Of a DNA stretch of 64,000 nucleotides, positions 1-9,232 are shown piece by piece; position 1 is the stretch's first letter; each line of letters opens with the position of its first letter. Origin of the DNA: Caballeronia sp. BR00000012568055 (GTDB taxonomy: Bacteria > Pseudomonadota > Gammaproteobacteria > Burkholderiales > Burkholderiaceae); assembly GCF_029439455.1 (NCBI RefSeq), contig NZ_JAQFVG010000301.1:62001-126000 (forward strand). Direction: 5' to 3'. The position numbers and the translations under genes are program-made. Under the pieces are notes generated by a model, which saw nothing but the letters and a program-made list of their open reading frames with translations, was not told the DNA's origin and ran no database searches.

Positions 1-895
1 GCTTGACGTTCGGCACGTTGAACGCGTAAGTGTTGTTGTTCAGATTGATCGGATCGATCTTGATCGATGCCGTGCCACTGGCGGGGAGTTGCCGCAGTTT
101 CGTCGTCTTATTAGTCGGACTGCTGAACGATGCCAGCGTCTTGCCGCTGCTCGTATCCGTGACTGCGACGTTGAGCGTCGCCGTTTCGAGGCCGCTCAGA
201 TTGCCGATGGCGATATCGAGCGCGCTGCTGCGCTGAACCGTGCCGAAAGTGACGTTCACTGTCGTGCTTCCTCCCGTCGCCAGCGAGAACGTAGTGGGCG
301 CGATGACGAGCGGCGCGATCACGGTCAGATCGCTTGTCTGCACGTTACTGCCGGTAACCTGATAGTCACCCTGCGGAAGCGTCACGGAAGTTGCTTTCCC
401 GTAGGTCAATGGAACTACGGTTTGCTGTGAACCGCGAATGAACGTGATCTGCGGCGCGATACTCTGCAAGGCCGGATCGGGCGCAGCGGCGCAGTTGACG
501 GTCACTGTGCCGTTGACGTTCGGTTCCTGATCGGCCGCGATGACGAAAGACTGAAGGTACGTGTTCGCGTTCTGCGTCAGATCGCCGTTTATGCCAATGG
601 TGATGTTGTCGGTCGAGCCCATCGTATGCGGTGAAGCGAATGTGATCGTGGCCGTGACCGAATACAGATTCGTGCCGATGGCCGTCGACTCCGCCGTCGC
701 GCTCGTCCCGACCCAGGGTTGGACGGTCGCGTAGATATCAGTCCCCGTTACCGCTGCGGGCGCATTGAAGGTCATCTTCAGATAGCTTTTTACGCTGACC
801 TTGCTGCCGTCGTCATAGCGAAGATTGGAAACAACCATGTCACCGTAATACTGGGTCGCACCGGCTGCGACAACGGCATCGTATTTGATATTCAT
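1..895 (-). CDS. Unknown beta-rich protein, 5' part only
   Basis: An open frame runs leftward from an ATG at 895 to the window edge, giving 298 visible residues without a stop. A good Shine-Dalgarno, GGAGGA at 899-904, fixes the start. The protein begins MNIKYDAVVAAG, has no hydrophobic signal peptide, and is rich in Thr, Ser, Val and Asn with alternating hydrophobic residues, as in stacked beta-sandwich domains. One Cys lies mid-way (VNCAAAPDP). Three sampled lines (541-660, 841-900) average about 53% G+C, lower than the surrounding core genes. The missing C-terminal part may hold a catalytic or binding domain. I do not recognise the family; a modular polysaccharide-binding or surface protein is only a guess. 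Confidence 0.75.
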   Translation of the reverse strand, partial: MNIKYDAVVAAGATQYYGDMVVSNLRYDDGSKVSVKSYLKMTFNAPAAVTGTDIYATVQPWVGTSATAESTAIGTNLYSVTATITFASPHTMGSTDNITIGINGDLTQNANTYLQSFVIAADQEPNVNGTVTVNCAAAPDPALQSIAPQITFIRGSQQTVVPLTYGKATSVTLPQGDYQVTGSNVQTSDLTVIAPLVIAPTTFSLATGGSTTVNVTFGTVQRSSALDIAIGNLSGLETATLNVAVTDTSSGKTLASFSSPTNKTTKLRQLPASGTASIKIDPINLNNNTYAFNVPNVK

Positions 896-1267
896 ACATC
901 CTCCGAAATCGGTTTTCGAGATTCAATTCACGAGCGATTTAAAACATCAGGATAACGAAATGAATGGGCGAGCCAACGACTCACGCTTTCCAAGCGAGAC
1001 TGGACTAGATGGAAGATGCCGCGTGGATGCGGCAGACCGCGTGATGCATGTGGTGCGAACCTTCAAAAGGCGCGCGTTTCATGCATCACGTGATTCAAGT
1101 ATTAGCCGGGCAATTGGAAAATAAAAGGGCGCGTCCTCATTTTCAGAGCGTTTGATTTGGATTTTAAGAACCGCTCAGAAGAAGGCCTAACTATTATTGC
1201 GCGCCTCAATTACGCAAAAGTTTATCGTTGATCGGATATGGCACGTGAGCGCTTCATTCACTATCGA
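896..1267. other. Intergenic region, no gene seen
   Basis: The 372 bases between the unknown protein and dut carry only the Shine-Dalgarno of the former at 899-904. The stretch is relatively AT-rich. I see no convincing terminator for the long minus-strand operon ending with dut, no RNA gene and no repeat. Confidence 0.6.
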
Positions 1268-1714
1268 TCAATGCTTGCCGGTACTTCCAAACCCACCCGC
1301 GCCACGCTCGCTCGCCTCGAAGTCATCGACGATATTGAACTGCGCCTGCACCACCGGCACGATCACCATTTGCGCGAGCCGTTCCATCGGGTTCAGCGTG
1401 AACGCGGTCTCGCCGCGATTCCACGTCGAGACCATCAGTTGCCCTTGATAATCCGAATCGATCAATCCGACCAGATTGCCGAGCACGATGCCGTGCTTGT
1501 GGCCGAGGCCCGAGCGCGGCAGGATCAGCGCGGCATAGCCGGGATCGGCGAGGTGGATGGCGAGGCCCGTCGGCACGAGCACGGTCTTGCCGGGTTCGAT
1601 CACCAGCGCTTCGTCCAGGCACGCGCGCAGGTCGAGGCCCGCGCTGCCGGGCGTGGCGTAGGCGGGCATAAAGTCGCGCATGCGCGCATCGAGAATCTTG
1701 ACGTCGAGTTTCAT
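1268..1714 (-). CDS. dut: dUTP diphosphatase (dUTPase)
   Basis: Hydrolyses dUTP to dUMP and pyrophosphate, supplying dUMP for thymidylate synthesis and keeping uracil out of DNA; a cytosolic homotrimer. The 148 residues carry all five trimeric dUTPase motifs: I at 21-30 (PGSAGLDL), II at 66-76 ([11 protein letters not shown]), III at 79-93 with the catalytic Asp in [11 protein letters not shown] at 111-121, and the glycine-rich motif V at 137-146 ([10 protein letters not shown]). Length is normal for the family. It is the last gene of the minus-strand ribF-ileS-lspA-coaBC-LLM-dut run, starting 10 bases after the upstream stop. Confidence 0.97.
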   Translation of the reverse strand: MKLDVKILDARMRDFMPAYATPGSAGLDLRACLDEALVIEPGKTVLVPTGLAIHLADPGYAALILPRSGLGHKHGIVLGNLVGLIDSDYQGQLMVSTWNRGETAFTLNPMERLAQMVIVPVVQAQFNIVDDFEASERGAGGFGSTGKH

Positions 1715-1724
1715 GGTTGAGATG

Positions 1725-2726
1725 TCATTGGCCGAGTTCGAAGGCTTCGGCCAGCAGTTGATAAGAGCGCGTACGCGCGGTGTAGCTGCCGGCGACCGAA
1801 ATCACGATCAGTTCGTCGGCTTGAAATTGTTCCTGTAGCGCGTGCATCTGCGCGGTCACACGCTCCGGCGTGCCGATGATGCTGCGCGCCTTCTCATGCG
1901 CAATCACCGCGAGTTCACGCTCGCCGTACGTGCGATGAATGCTTTGCTCGACCGATGGAATCGGCTTGTTCAAGCCGTATGCCATCTGCACGCGACGCAG
2001 ATCGACCGCGCGTTCCAGCGCTTCGGCTTCTTGATCGGTATCTGCGCAGATCACGAACACGGCTGCCGCGAGATACGGCTTCTCTTCGTGCCCAGCCACG
2101 AACCGTTCACGATACGCCTCCGCCACCCGATGCCCGTACTGTGCGTTGATAAAATGCGCAAACGCGAATCGAATGCCGAGTTGCGCGGCGAGCAGGCCGC
2201 CGAAGTCGCTGGAGCCGAGCATCCACAGTTCGGGGCGCGTATCGATTTGCGGCTGAAGGAGCACGCCGCGCGCGAGGGAATCGTCGGGAAGCTTGCCGTC
2301 GAACAGGGCGATGAGTTCGGCCACTTGCTGCGGAAACATATCGCCGCGATTGTACGAACCCGCCGCGACCGCCTGCGCCGTGCGCATATCGCCGCCCGGC
2401 GCGCGTCCGACTCCCAGATCGACGCGATTCGGAAACAGCGCTTCGAGCATCAGAAACTGCTCGGCGACTTTGAACGACGAGTAGTACGGCAGCATCACGC
2501 CGCCCGAGCCGATTCGAATGCGCTTCGTCAGACTGCCGATGCGCGCGAGCATCACCTCAGGACACGGATTCGACACGCCGTACAAGCCGTGATGCTCCGC
2601 GCACCAGTAGCGCGTGTAGCCGAGATCATCGGCGAGTTGGGCGAGATCGAGCGTCGCGGCGATGGCGTCCGCCGTCGTGTGGCCGTGGATGACCGGCGTC
2701 TGATCGAGAACGGATAGCTTGGTCAT
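1725..2726 (-). CDS. LLM-class flavin-dependent oxidoreductase (MsnO8-like)
   Basis: The 333-residue protein matches the bacterial-luciferase-like TIM-barrel family: N-terminal LSVLDQTPV, then YWCAEHHG near residue 40, [15 protein letters not shown] near 70 and [11 protein letters not shown] near 105. This subgroup (often called MsnO8) uses reduced FMN to oxygenate an unknown substrate; no separate reductase is adjacent. Its ATG overlaps the coaBC stop by four bases (ATGA), so it is probably translationally coupled to CoaBC. With ribF heading the operon, FMN supply and FMN use are linked. Substrate unknown. Confidence 0.88.
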   Translation of the reverse strand: MTKLSVLDQTPVIHGHTTADAIAATLDLAQLADDLGYTRYWCAEHHGLYGVSNPCPEVMLARIGSLTKRIRIGSGGVMLPYYSSFKVAEQFLMLEALFPNRVDLGVGRAPGGDMRTAQAVAAGSYNRGDMFPQQVAELIALFDGKLPDDSLARGVLLQPQIDTRPELWMLGSSDFGGLLAAQLGIRFAFAHFINAQYGHRVAEAYRERFVAGHEEKPYLAAAVFVICADTDQEAEALERAVDLRRVQMAYGLNKPIPSVEQSIHRTYGERELAVIAHEKARSIIGTPERVTAQMHALQEQFQADELIVISVAGSYTARTRSYQLLAEAFELGQ

Positions 2727-3934
2727 GAGAGCAGCGTGCCGCCGGTTTTCGGCGCCCGTTTGGCGATTTCCGCGATCAACACGCGCGCCAATTCCAGCTT
2801 GTCGGCGCGCGGCAGCGACGTGCTGCCCGAGGCTTCGAACAGCACGACTTCGTTATCGTCCTGACCGAAGGTGAGTGGGCCGAGATTGCCGATCAACAGC
2901 GGCACGTTCTTGCGCTTGCGTTTCTCTTCGCCGTGTACATCGAGGTCGCCGCTTTCCGCCGCGAAGCCGACGCAATACGGCGGATTCGGCAGCTTCGCGA
3001 CGCTCGCCAGAATGTCCGGATTCTCGACGAAGCTGAAAGTCGGCAGCGAGCCGTCGCCGGTCTTCTTGATCTTGTGCTCGGCGACGTAATCCACGCGCCA
3101 GTCCGCGACCGCCGCGACGGCGATGAAGATATCGGCATCGGGCGTGGCGGCCATGACGGCATCGTGCATCTGCTGCGCGGTTTGAACGTCATCGCGATAC
3201 ACGCCCCACGGCGTCTCCAGCGCGACTGGACCGGCGATCAGATGCACGTCCGCGCCGGCCTGCGCCGCTGCACGCGCCAGCGCAAAGCCCATCTTTCCCG
3301 ACGAACGATTGGTGATGCCGCGCACCGGATCAAGCGGTTCGAAAGTCGGGCCTGCGGTAATCAATACGCGCTGTCCGCGCAGCAGCTTCGGCGAGAAGAA
3401 CGCGCAGATCGCTTCGAACGCGGCTTCCGGTTCGATCATGCGGCCATCGCCGACTTCGCCGCACGCCTGCGATCCCGAATCCGGCCCGAGCACTTCGACG
3501 CCGTCTGCGCGAAGCTGTGTCACGTTGCGTTGCGTCGCCGGGTTCTGCCACATCTGGCGGTTCATCGCGGGCACCACGAGCAGCGGACAATCGCGCGCGA
3601 TACACAACGTGGAGAGCAGATCGTCGCATCGGCCTTGCGCGAGCTTGGCCATGAAGTCCGTCGATGCCGGCGCGATCACGATGGCATCCGCCTCGCGCGA
3701 CAAATCGATATGCGGCATGTTGTTCGGCATGCGCGCATCCCACTGCGACGTGTAGACCGGACGCCCGGACAGCGCCTGCATGGTCACGGGCGTGATGAAC
3801 TGCGTGGCCGCTTCGGTCATCACGATCTGCACGGTCGCGCCTGCTTTAATCAGCAAGCGCGTCAGCTCCGCGATCTTGTAGCAGGCGATGCCGCCCGTCA
3901 GTCCCAATACGAGATGTTTGCCGGCGAGTTCCAA
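2723..3934 (-). CDS. coaBC: Bifunctional phosphopantothenoylcysteine decarboxylase / phosphopantothenate-cysteine ligase
   Basis: Makes 4'-phosphopantetheine for coenzyme A in two steps. The N-terminal FMN-dependent CoaC domain shows LTGGIACYK, the HIDLSREAD histidine, PAMNRQMW and the catalytic Cys in SQACGEVGDGRM. The CTP-dependent CoaB domain begins at VLITAGPT and includes ITNRSSGKMG and the HKIKKTGDG lysines. I place the start at a TTG (3934) five bases after GGAGG at 3939-3943, giving 403 residues starting (M)ELAGKHLVLG. The longer frame to an ATG at 4027 would add 31 unconserved residues and overlap lspA, so it is less likely. Confidence 0.95.
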   Translation of the reverse strand: MELAGKHLVLGLTGGIACYKIAELTRLLIKAGATVQIVMTEAATQFITPVTMQALSGRPVYTSQWDARMPNNMPHIDLSREADAIVIAPASTDFMAKLAQGRCDDLLSTLCIARDCPLLVVPAMNRQMWQNPATQRNVTQLRADGVEVLGPDSGSQACGEVGDGRMIEPEAAFEAICAFFSPKLLRGQRVLITAGPTFEPLDPVRGITNRSSGKMGFALARAAAQAGADVHLIAGPVALETPWGVYRDDVQTAQQMHDAVMAATPDADIFIAVAAVADWRVDYVAEHKIKKTGDGSLPTFSFVENPDILASVAKLPNPPYCVGFAAESGDLDVHGEEKRKRKNVPLLIGNLGPLTFGQDDNEVVLFEASGSTSLPRADKLELARVLIAEIAKRAPKTGGTLLS

Positions 3935-3992
3935 CTTGCCTCCGTCGCAAAAGAACACGGCTCCGAGTGGAGCCGCGTTGATGTCACTTAGC

Positions 3993-4511
3993 TTACTTCG
4001 AACCGCGGCGTACGCGCCGCAGTTCATCGAGAATCAGCAACACCGCGCCGATAGTGATGCCCGTATCGGCGAGATTGAACGCGGGCCAGTGCCACGCGTT
4101 GACGTGAAAGTCGAGAAAGTCGATCACATGGCCATAAGCAATCCGATCGATCACATTGCCGATCGCGCCGCCCATGATGAGCGACAACGCCGTGCAGAAC
4201 ATGCGCTGTCCCGAATGCTTCTTGAGCAGATAGCAAATCACGATCGCCGCGACTACGCCCAGCGCCGTAAACGCCCAGCGCTGCCAGCCACCAGCCATCG
4301 CCAGGAAACTGAAGGCCGCGCCTTTGTTGTAGACGAGGATCAGGTTGAAGAAGGAGGTCAGCGCGTGCGGTTCGCCGTAAGCGAACACCTTTTGCACCGC
4401 GATCTTCGTCAACTGATCGAACAGAATCACGATCAGCGCGACGCCGATCCACGGAGCGAGCGACCCGGATGCAGCGCTGGAAGTTTGCTTGGTAGCCATC
4501 GATCGAGCCAT
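3993..4511 (-). CDS. lspA: Lipoprotein signal peptidase (signal peptidase II)
   Basis: Inner-membrane aspartyl protease that cleaves the signal peptide of diacylglyceryl-modified prolipoproteins, the step after Lgt (encoded at 53538). The 172 residues hold four hydrophobic segments and both catalytic aspartates: D122 in [10 protein letters not shown] and D149 in FNLADTGI. The ATG at 4511 shares one base with the ileS stop (TAATG), so the two are coupled, as in many proteobacteria; an in-frame ATG at 4499 is a possible alternative start. Confidence 0.97.
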   Translation of the reverse strand: MARSMATKQTSSAASGSLAPWIGVALIVILFDQLTKIAVQKVFAYGEPHALTSFFNLILVYNKGAAFSFLAMAGGWQRWAFTALGVVAAIVICYLLKKHSGQRMFCTALSLIMGGAIGNVIDRIAYGHVIDFLDFHVNAWHWPAFNLADTGITIGAVLLILDELRRVRRGSK

Positions 4512-7342
4512 TATGCTGCGCCTCGTGTTTCACCGGCGCCGAACAGGTTGGAGAAGCAGCGGCCGCACAAGCCCGGATGCTCGGCGTGCGAGCCGACGTC
4601 CGCGCAGTAGTGCCAGCAGCGCTCGCATTTCAGATAGCCCGATGCGTTCACATCGACGCCTTCTTCCGCTTCGCCCGCGACTTGCTGCACTTGAGCCGAT
4701 GAGGTGATGAGCACGAAGCGCAATGCATCGCCGAGGCTGGCGAGGGCGTCGTAACGTGCGCCGCTTGCCCGCACCACGACTTCCGCCTGCAAGGACGAGC
4801 CGATTTGGTTAGCCGTGCGCGCTTCTTCCAGCGCCTTGGTGACGTCGCTGCGCGCGTTGCGGATCAGCGTCCACTTGTCGAGCAACTCGCCGCCATTGGC
4901 GATATCCGGATACTCCGCGTACACCTCGGTGAAGATGGTGTCCTGACAGGGCTTGAGCACCTTGTACGCCTCTTCCGCCGTGAACGACAGATACGGCGCG
5001 ACCAGACGCAGCAAACCATGCGCGATATGGAACAGCGCGGTCTGCGCGCTGCGGCGTTCGCGCGAATCGGCCTTGGTCGTGTAGAGACGATCCTTCAGCA
5101 CGTCGAGATAGAAACCGCCGAGATCTTCCGAGCAGAACGTCGCAATCTTCGCGACCACCGGATGGAACTCGTACTTCTCGTAGTGGGCGAGGGCATCGTC
5201 CTGCAGGTTGCGTGTGAGCGCGATGGCGTATCGATCGATTTCGAGCCATTCGGACACCGGCACCGCGTTCTTTTCGATATCGAAGTCCGACAAATTCGCC
5301 AGCAAGAAGCGCAGCGTGTTGCGGATACGGCGATACGTCTCCGTCACGCGCTTGAGAATTTCTTCCGAGATCGCCAGTTCACCGGAGTAATCCGTCGATG
5401 CGATCCACAAGCGGATGATTTCCGCGCCCAAGCGGTTCGCCACTTCGTGCGGATCGATGCCATTGCCGAGCGACTTCGACATCTTGCGGCCTTCGCCATC
5501 GACGGTGAAGCCGTGCGTGAGCAGCGCGTCGTAGGGCGGACGGCCATCGAGCATCGATGCGGTCAAGAGCGACGAGTGGAACCAGCCGCGATGCTGGTCC
5601 GATCCTTCGAGATACAGATCAGCCGGGAATTGCAGCGAATCCTTGTGCGAGCCGCGCAACACATGCCAGTGCGTGGTGCCGGAATCGAACCACACGTCGA
5701 GTGTGTCGCGATTCTTTTCATACATGTTGGCGTCATCGCCGATCAATTCGCGCGGATCGAGCGATTGCCACGTTTCGATGCCGCCTTGTTCGACGCGCTT
5801 CGCCACTTCCTCCAGCAATTCCAGCGTACGCGGATGCAGCTCGCCGGTTTCCTTGTGGACGAAGAAGGCCATCGGCACGCCCCACTGACGCTGACGCGAC
5901 AACGTCCAGTCCGGGCGATTCGCGATCATGCTGAACAGACGCTGCTTGCCCCACGCCGGATAAAACGCGGTGTTTTCGACGCCTTCCAGCGCGGTTTCGC
6001 GCAGCGTCTTGCTGCCGTCGTTCGGCTTCACGTCCATGCCCGCGAACCACTGCGAGGTCGCGCGATAGATGATCGGCGTCTTGTGGCGCCAGCAGTGCAT
6101 ATAGCTGTGTGTGTACTGCTCGGTCTTCAGCAGCGAACCGGCTTGTTCCAGCGCCTCCACGATCTGCGGATTCGCCTTCCAGATCGACAGCCCGCCGAAC
6201 AGCGGCAACGATTCGATATAACGGCCATCGCCCATCACCGGATTGATGATGTCCGAATCCACCATGCCGTGCGCCTTGCACGACACGAAGTCTTCCACGC
6301 CATACGCCGGCGACGAGTGCACGATGCCCGTGCCGCTTTCCGTCGTCACGTAATCGCCGAGATAAACCGGCGACGTGCGCTTGTAACCCGGATGCGCCGA
6401 TGCCAGCGGATGATGAAAGCGCACGTTGGCAAGCTTTTCACCCGTGGTCTTCGCGATCACTTCGCCGCTCAGGCCATAGTTCTTCAGGCAATCTTCGACG
6501 CGTTCCTGCGCAAGAATCAGCAAACCGCGCGGGGTATCGACGAGTGCGTAGACGATTTCCGGATGAACGTTCAGCGCCTGGTTGGCGGGAATGGTCCACG
6601 GCGTCGTCGTCCAGATCACGATGCCGCCTTCCTGCTTCGGCAGCGCGTTCAAGCCGAAAGCCTGCGCAGTCTTTTCCGGCTCCGCGAATGCGAACATCAC
6701 GTCGATGGTCGGATCGGTCTTGTCCTTGTATTCGACTTCCGCCTCGGCCAGCGCCGAGCCGCAGTCGAAACACCAGTTCACCGGCTTCAGGCCGCGGAAC
6801 ACGTAACCCTTTTCCATGATCTTGCCGAGCGCGCGGATTTCACCGGCCTCATTGGCGAAGTTCATGGTCTTGTACGGATTGTCCCAGTCACCCAGCACGC
6901 CCAGACGGCGGAAACCGAGCTTCTGCTTTTCGATTTGCTCGCCCGCGTACGCACGCGCCTTCTGCATCACTTCGATGGCGGGCAGCGACTTGCAGAACTG
7001 CTTTTCGATCTGGATTTCGATCGGCATGCCGTGGCAATCCCAGCCCGGCACGTAGACCGCGTCGAAGCCCGCCAGATTGCGCGCCTTGACGATCATGTCC
7101 TTGAGAATCTTGTTCACCGCGTGGCCGAGGTGAATGTCGCCGTTCGCGTACGGCGGGCCATCGTGCAGGATGAACTTCTTGCGGCCCTTCGATGCCGCGC
7201 GGATCTTCTCGTAGATCTGCTTGTCCTGCCATTCCTTGACCCACGCGGGTTCGCGCTTGGGCAGGTCGCCGCGCATGGGGAACGGCGTATCGAGCAAGTT
7301 GACGGGGTATTTCGCGGAGGCTTTCTCTTTCTTGTCGCTCAT
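4511..7342 (-). CDS. ileS: Isoleucine-tRNA ligase
   Basis: Charges tRNA-Ile in the cytosol, with editing against valine. The 943-residue class I synthetase has the HIGH signature as HLGH (71-74, in [11 protein letters not shown]), a long editing insertion, the KMSKS loop ([11 protein letters not shown]) and a C-terminal zinc finger CERCWHYC...CGRC. Length and architecture are those of the eubacterial type. It follows ribF by about 106 bases and is translationally joined to lspA, the conserved ribF-ileS-lspA order. Confidence 0.98.
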   Translation of the reverse strand: MSDKKEKASAKYPVNLLDTPFPMRGDLPKREPAWVKEWQDKQIYEKIRAASKGRKKFILHDGPPYANGDIHLGHAVNKILKDMIVKARNLAGFDAVYVPGWDCHGMPIEIQIEKQFCKSLPAIEVMQKARAYAGEQIEKQKLGFRRLGVLGDWDNPYKTMNFANEAGEIRALGKIMEKGYVFRGLKPVNWCFDCGSALAEAEVEYKDKTDPTIDVMFAFAEPEKTAQAFGLNALPKQEGGIVIWTTTPWTIPANQALNVHPEIVYALVDTPRGLLILAQERVEDCLKNYGLSGEVIAKTTGEKLANVRFHHPLASAHPGYKRTSPVYLGDYVTTESGTGIVHSSPAYGVEDFVSCKAHGMVDSDIINPVMGDGRYIESLPLFGGLSIWKANPQIVEALEQAGSLLKTEQYTHSYMHCWRHKTPIIYRATSQWFAGMDVKPNDGSKTLRETALEGVENTAFYPAWGKQRLFSMIANRPDWTLSRQRQWGVPMAFFVHKETGELHPRTLELLEEVAKRVEQGGIETWQSLDPRELIGDDANMYEKNRDTLDVWFDSGTTHWHVLRGSHKDSLQFPADLYLEGSDQHRGWFHSSLLTASMLDGRPPYDALLTHGFTVDGEGRKMSKSLGNGIDPHEVANRLGAEIIRLWIASTDYSGELAISEEILKRVTETYRRIRNTLRFLLANLSDFDIEKNAVPVSEWLEIDRYAIALTRNLQDDALAHYEKYEFHPVVAKIATFCSEDLGGFYLDVLKDRLYTTKADSRERRSAQTALFHIAHGLLRLVAPYLSFTAEEAYKVLKPCQDTIFTEVYAEYPDIANGGELLDKWTLIRNARSDVTKALEEARTANQIGSSLQAEVVVRASGARYDALASLGDALRFVLITSSAQVQQVAGEAEEGVDVNASGYLKCERCWHYCADVGSHAEHPGLCGRCFSNLFGAGETRGAA

Positions 7343-7448
7343 GGGTGACTCAAGTGAATTCGATGTGACGGCGCTTGATGATCGCGCGCGATGATACGAA
7401 GGGCGAAGGCAGCGGGCGGCGCGCTTTTTTCAAAGCGGCACCGCGCGC

Positions 7449-8444
7449 TCACCTAATTCGATCGGTGGCCGAAATGGCGAAACCGGTGGCGCGGCTGCCC
7501 GTGTTGCTCGCAGGCGGCAGGCCGAAATACGTGCGCGCATCGTCCACATCCTTGGCGATGGCGCGGCCGAGCGTTTCGAGGTCCACGTACTTCGCCTCGT
7601 CGCGCAGCTTCTTCAGGAATTCGATACGCACGAGCTTGCCGTACGCGTCGCCGTGCCAGTCGAGCACAAAGGTTTCGAGCAGCACGCGGCCGGAATCATC
7701 GACGGTCGGGCGCAGGCCGAGACTTGCGACGGCGGGCAGCGGTTCATCGGCGAGACCGTGGACGCGCACGATGAAAATGCCCGCCAGCGCCGGCCGCTTG
7801 TGCGCGATCGGCATATTGAGCGTGGGGAAACCGAGATCGCGGCCGAGCTTCGCGCCATGCACCACGTGGCCGCTGATGACATACGGACGGCCGAGCGCAA
7901 CGTGCGCCGCATCCAGATCGCCCGCCACCAGCGATTCCCGCACCGACGACGACGAAATACGCGTGCCGTTCGGATGCGCGACGGTCGCCATCTGTTCGAC
8001 TTCGAAGCCGTATTGGTCGCCCGCGCTTTTAAGCGATGCAAAGTTGCCCGCGCGTTTCGCGCCGTAGCAGAAGTCGTCACCGACCATCACCCAGCGCGCG
8101 TGGAGACCATCGACGATCACGTTCTTGACGAACGTATCGGGCGACTGACTGGCAAATGTCTTGTTGAAATGCTCGACCACCACGCGATCCACACCATTCG
8201 TGCGCAGCGCTTCCAGCTTGTCGCGCAACATGGCGATACGCGGCGGCGCGCCGGCCGGATTGAAGAACTCGCGCGGATGCGGCTCGAAAGTCATCACGCA
8301 GACGGGCAGGCCGCGTGCATCGGCGGCGGCGCGCACGCGGGCGAGCAGCGCCTGATGGCCGCGATGGACACCGTCGAAGTTGCCGATGGTCAGTGCGCAG
8401 GGCGCGCGACTTTCGGCATTGGGCAGGCCGCGAAAGACTCTCAC
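7449..8444 (-). CDS. ribF: Bifunctional riboflavin kinase / FAD synthetase
   Basis: Converts riboflavin to FMN and FMN to FAD. The N-terminal adenylyltransferase domain has GNFDGVHRGH at 21-30 and the ISSSSVRE loop; the C-terminal flavokinase domain has GRDLGFPTLNM and ends with a helical segment containing FLKKLRDE. The 331 residues match the prokaryotic fusion. It is first in the operon leading to ileS, lspA, coaBC and the LLM oxidoreductase, so it supplies cofactor to two downstream FMN enzymes. A consensus -10 box lies 46 bases upstream (8490-8495). Confidence 0.97.
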   Translation of the reverse strand: MRVFRGLPNAESRAPCALTIGNFDGVHRGHQALLARVRAAADARGLPVCVMTFEPHPREFFNPAGAPPRIAMLRDKLEALRTNGVDRVVVEHFNKTFASQSPDTFVKNVIVDGLHARWVMVGDDFCYGAKRAGNFASLKSAGDQYGFEVEQMATVAHPNGTRISSSSVRESLVAGDLDAAHVALGRPYVISGHVVHGAKLGRDLGFPTLNMPIAHKRPALAGIFIVRVHGLADEPLPAVASLGLRPTVDDSGRVLLETFVLDWHGDAYGKLVRIEFLKKLRDEAKYVDLETLGRAIAKDVDDARTYFGLPPASNTGSRATGFAISATDRIR

Positions 8445-8489
8445 GATAGGCGTTGGTTCGTGGGAAGACGTGATGATGCAAAGCGTTAG

Positions 8490-8495
8490 ATTATA
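8490..8495 (-). promoter_or_regulatory. Candidate -10 box for the ribF operon
   Basis: Read on the minus strand this is a perfect TATAAT, giving a predicted start about 40 bases before the ribF ATG. No strong -35 hexamer sits at the right distance, so the assignment rests on the -10 match and its position in the divergent ribF/purN gap. Confidence 0.5.
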
Positions 8496-8566
8496 AACGT
8501 TCGCACTCGTTGACGGGCGCGCGCAGCCCCGCCGCGTACTTTGGCACGATTTTCGCCGTGCCCGAA

Positions 8567-8575
8567 TGATAAAAT
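8567..8575 (+). promoter_or_regulatory. Extended -10 box at the purN start
   Basis: The nonamer TGATAAAAT fits the extended -10 pattern (TGn followed by a TATAAT-like hexamer at 8570-8575). Only six bases separate it from the purN ATG at 8582, so transcription would begin at or next to the start codon and the message would be nearly leaderless. No Shine-Dalgarno is visible. Confidence 0.45.
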
Positions 8576-8581
8576 CCGCGG

Positions 8582-9232
8582 ATGAAAAAAATCGTCATTC
8601 TGATCTCCGGACGCGGGAGCAATATGGAGGCGGTCGTGCGTGCCTGCGCGCGCGACGGCTGGCCGGCTCGCGTCTGTGCGGTCATTTCCAACCGGCCCGA
8701 TGCCGCCGGTTTAGCGTTCGCGCAGGCGAACGGTATCGACACAGCGGTGGTGGATCATCGTGAATTCGACTCACGCGAATCGTTCGATGCTGCGCTTGCG
8801 CGTGAAATCGATCGCTTCGAGCCGGATCTGGTGGTGCTCGCGGGCTTTATGCGCGTACTCACCGATGGTTTCGTCGAGCATTACGCGGGACGCATGCTGA
8901 ATATCCATCCGTCGCTGCTGCCGCTGTTTCCGGGGCTGCGCACGCATCAGCAGGCGCTCGATGCAGGCGTGCGCGTGCATGGCGCGACCGTGCATTTCGT
9001 CACGCCTACATTGGATCACGGGCCGATCGTCGCGCAAGGCGCGGTGCCGGTCATCGCGGGCGACGACGCTGCGGCGCTGGCCGCGCGTCTGCTTCATATC
9101 GAACACATGATTTATCCGCGCGCGGTGCGCTGGTTTATCGAAGGGCGTTTAACTGTCGAGGGCGAACGTGTCGCCCTTACGCCGTCTGAGCCGCAATGGC
9201 TCTTTGCCGACTTTGCCGGGGAGGGCGCATGA
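8582..9232 (+). CDS. purN: Phosphoribosylglycinamide formyltransferase
   Basis: Transfers a formyl group from 10-formyl-tetrahydrofolate to GAR in purine synthesis. The 216 residues start MKKIVILISGRGSN (GAR/phosphate loop) and carry the folate-site and catalytic block HPSLLPLFPGLRTH and TLDHGPIVAQGAVPV, with the catalytic Asn in MLNIHPS, His and Asp present. It overlaps the following methyltransferase gene by four bases (ATGA), suggesting coupled translation. Confidence 0.97.
   Translation: MKKIVILISGRGSNMEAVVRACARDGWPARVCAVISNRPDAAGLAFAQANGIDTAVVDHREFDSRESFDAALAREIDRFEPDLVVLAGFMRVLTDGFVEHYAGRMLNIHPSLLPLFPGLRTHQQALDAGVRVHGATVHFVTPTLDHGPIVAQGAVPVIAGDDAAALAARLLHIEHMIYPRAVRWFIEGRLTVEGERVALTPSEPQWLFADFAGEGA

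Noticed and set aside
2723-4027. coaBC starting at the ATG at 4027
   Set aside because: Would overlap lspA and add 31 unconserved residues; the TTG at 3934 has GGAGG at ideal spacing.
4805-7348. 847-codon plus-strand open frame opposite ileS
   Set aside because: Arg/His/Val-rich antisense shadow of a strongly conserved synthetase in high-G+C DNA; no domain or ribosome site.
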